64,000 nucleotides of DNA, from the NCBI GenBank assembly GCA_017416155.1, contig JAFQDE010000019.1, forward strand, positions 1 through 64,000, read 5' to 3'. This stretch comes from Tyzzerella sp. (lineage in GTDB: Bacteria > Bacillota > Clostridia > Lachnospirales > Lachnospiraceae). Below the pieces are notes generated by a model, which was not told where the DNA came from, searched no databases, and saw only the letters and a list, made by a program, of their open reading frames with translations. The translations under genes and the position numbers were made by a program. This document shows positions 63,266 to 64,000 of the stretch, one piece after another (the first letter of the stretch is position 1; every line of letters starts with the position of its first letter).

Positions 63266-64000
63266 TTATTGCTCAATGATAGATTCCTGAACACCGTACT
63301 GTTTTGCACATTTCATCATAGAGCCGTCTGCGTAAGAATCTTTAAAAAATTTGTTCAATGCTGCAGCAAGGTCAGAATCTTTACGGAAACCAACACCATA
63401 CTCTTCACTGTTAAGACTTACTGTGTATGTCAAATCAGCATATCCTGTGCCCTCACCAATCATAGCACCAGCCATGAGTAAGTCGATAACTGCCGCATCT
63501 GATGTTTTACTTTTTACTTCCATAAGAGCATCAGATTGTGCTTTGACAGGTGTGTTTTCTAATTTTAATTTTGTAACTTCTTTTTCTCCTGCGCTTCCCG
63601 CCTCTACAGCAAAGGTCAAATCTTTAAGACTTTCTACTGTCTGATATTTATCAGCTACAGCTTTGTTAACAACAACTACCTGCGCATTTTTGCAGTATGC
63701 ATTTGAAGTTTCCATTGCTGCTTTTACTTCATCTGTCAGAGTCATGCCGTTCCATACGCAGTCGATTGTTTTTCCGTCTAATTCCATAACCTTGTTATCC
63801 CAGTCAATTTCAACGAATTCCACTTCTACACCAAGGCTCTCTGCAAATGCTTTCGCCATATCTGCATCAAATCCAATCCATTCACCCTTGTCATCTTTAT
63901 AATCCATTGGTGCAAAATCTGTGATACCAACAATGAGTGTACCTTTGTCTTTTACATATTCCATATCTGTCTTTGGTGTTTTGTCAGCATCTCCTGATGT
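63266..64000 (-). CDS. polar amino-acid ABC transporter substrate-binding protein (5' end outside window)
   Basis: Extracellular binding protein of the SBP_bac_3 type. The frame is open to the window edge, with the mature start TSGDADKTPKTDMEYVKDKGTL visible and the lipoprotein signal missing beyond 64000. Landmarks: LIVGITDFAPMDYKDDKGEWIGFDADMAKAF (ligand site), VWNGMTLTDE, FAVEAGSAGEKEV. The ligand cannot be read from the sequence. The signal peptide lies outside. Confidence 0.9.
   Translation of the reverse strand, partial: TSGDADKTPKTDMEYVKDKGTLIVGITDFAPMDYKDDKGEWIGFDADMAKAFAESLGVEVEFVEIDWDNKVMELDGKTIDCVWNGMTLTDEVKAAMETSNAYCKNAQVVVVNKAVADKYQTVESLKDLTFAVEAGSAGEKEVTKLKLENTPVKAQSDALMEVKSKTSDAAVIDLLMAGAMIGEGTGYADLTYTVSLNSEEYGVGFRKDSDLAAALNKFFKDSYADGSMMKCAKQYGVQESIIEQ

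Noticed and set aside
1..64000. Insertion sequences, prophage or conjugative genes
   Set aside because: No transposase, integrase, phage structural or conjugation protein was recognised; the only mobile DNA with clear signs is the nrdD intron.

Overview
The window reads as a contiguous piece of chromosome from a spore-forming, obligately anaerobic low-to-mid GC Firmicute, most likely family Lachnospiraceae (Clostridia). Reasons: spoIVA, a SpoVAF/GerA-type germination gene, sigH and sigA are present; nrdD/nrdG is the anaerobic ribonucleotide reductase; gene blocks such as DUF512-der-plsY-gpsA-spoIVA, dnaG-rpoD-trmK-nif3 and cysS-mrnC-rlmB-sigH are typical of Clostridia; purine-rich AGGAGG ribosome sites precede almost every gene. 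The species is not determined. Most genes lie on the minus strand.

Layout. 0-3 kb: RNase P RNA, rnhA, a threonine-aldolase-like enzyme and a HAD phosphatase. 2.8-9.7 kb: YitT (plus strand) faces spoIVA, preceded by gpsA, plsY, der and a DUF512 radical-SAM gene. 9.8-12.3 kb: a long-form PRPP synthetase and a polysaccharide deacetylase. 12.4-20.5 kb: one long minus-strand operon leuB-ilvD-ilvB-serC-serA followed by the beta subunit and a 41-residue gamma-like subunit of a sodium-pumping decarboxylase. 20.5-23.8 kb: yajC, tgt and an L,D-transpeptidase. 23.9-28.7 kb (plus): polyamine ABC transporter with a fused permease/binding protein, then an RluA-type pseudouridine synthase. 28.7-35.9 kb: a TGS/uridine-kinase-like protein and the macromolecular-synthesis block (nif3, trmK, rpoD, dnaG, dgt). 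36.0-36.6 kb: a cluster of interrupted palindromes, a tRNA-Leu remnant, tRNA-Leu and tRNA-Pro. 36.7-38.1 kb: infC-rpmI-rplT with a leader. 38.2-42.1 kb: NSS transporter, DegV, SpoVAF. 42.1-46.2 kb: dut, nrdG and an nrdD split by a group I intron with a GIY-YIG endonuclease. 46.3-53.7 kb: metA, a frameshifted AI-2E-family transporter, DUF1540 and SEC-C proteins, asnA, a CofE-like protein, cardiolipin synthase. 53.7-60.7 kb: glnS, a type I toxin-antitoxin locus, tRNA-Thr, sigH-rlmB-mrnC-cysS, a GNAT protein, ispF. 60.7-64 kb: tRNA-Met/Val, a pentapeptide protein and a polar amino-acid ABC transporter cut by the window end.

The most unusual material: (1) an unnamed family of interrupted palindromes (TACGGTG ... 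CACCGTA, left to right arm fixed at 30-31 bp) with four copies clustered at 36.05-36.3 kb and single copies directly after two stop codons at 27.7 and 28.7 kb; (2) a 947-bp group I intron inserted in nrdD immediately before the Cys codon of the Met-Gly-Cys-Arg motif; (3) a compact type I toxin-antitoxin locus too short for ordinary gene calling; (4) an orphan decarboxylase beta/gamma pair inside a serine/branched-chain amino-acid operon.

Promoters could be read by eye for many units (TTGACA-like/TATAAT-like, 16-18 bp spacing), including likely sigma-E and sigma-G promoters for the spore genes and two NrdR boxes upstream of nrdD. All function calls are from sequence reading without database searches.
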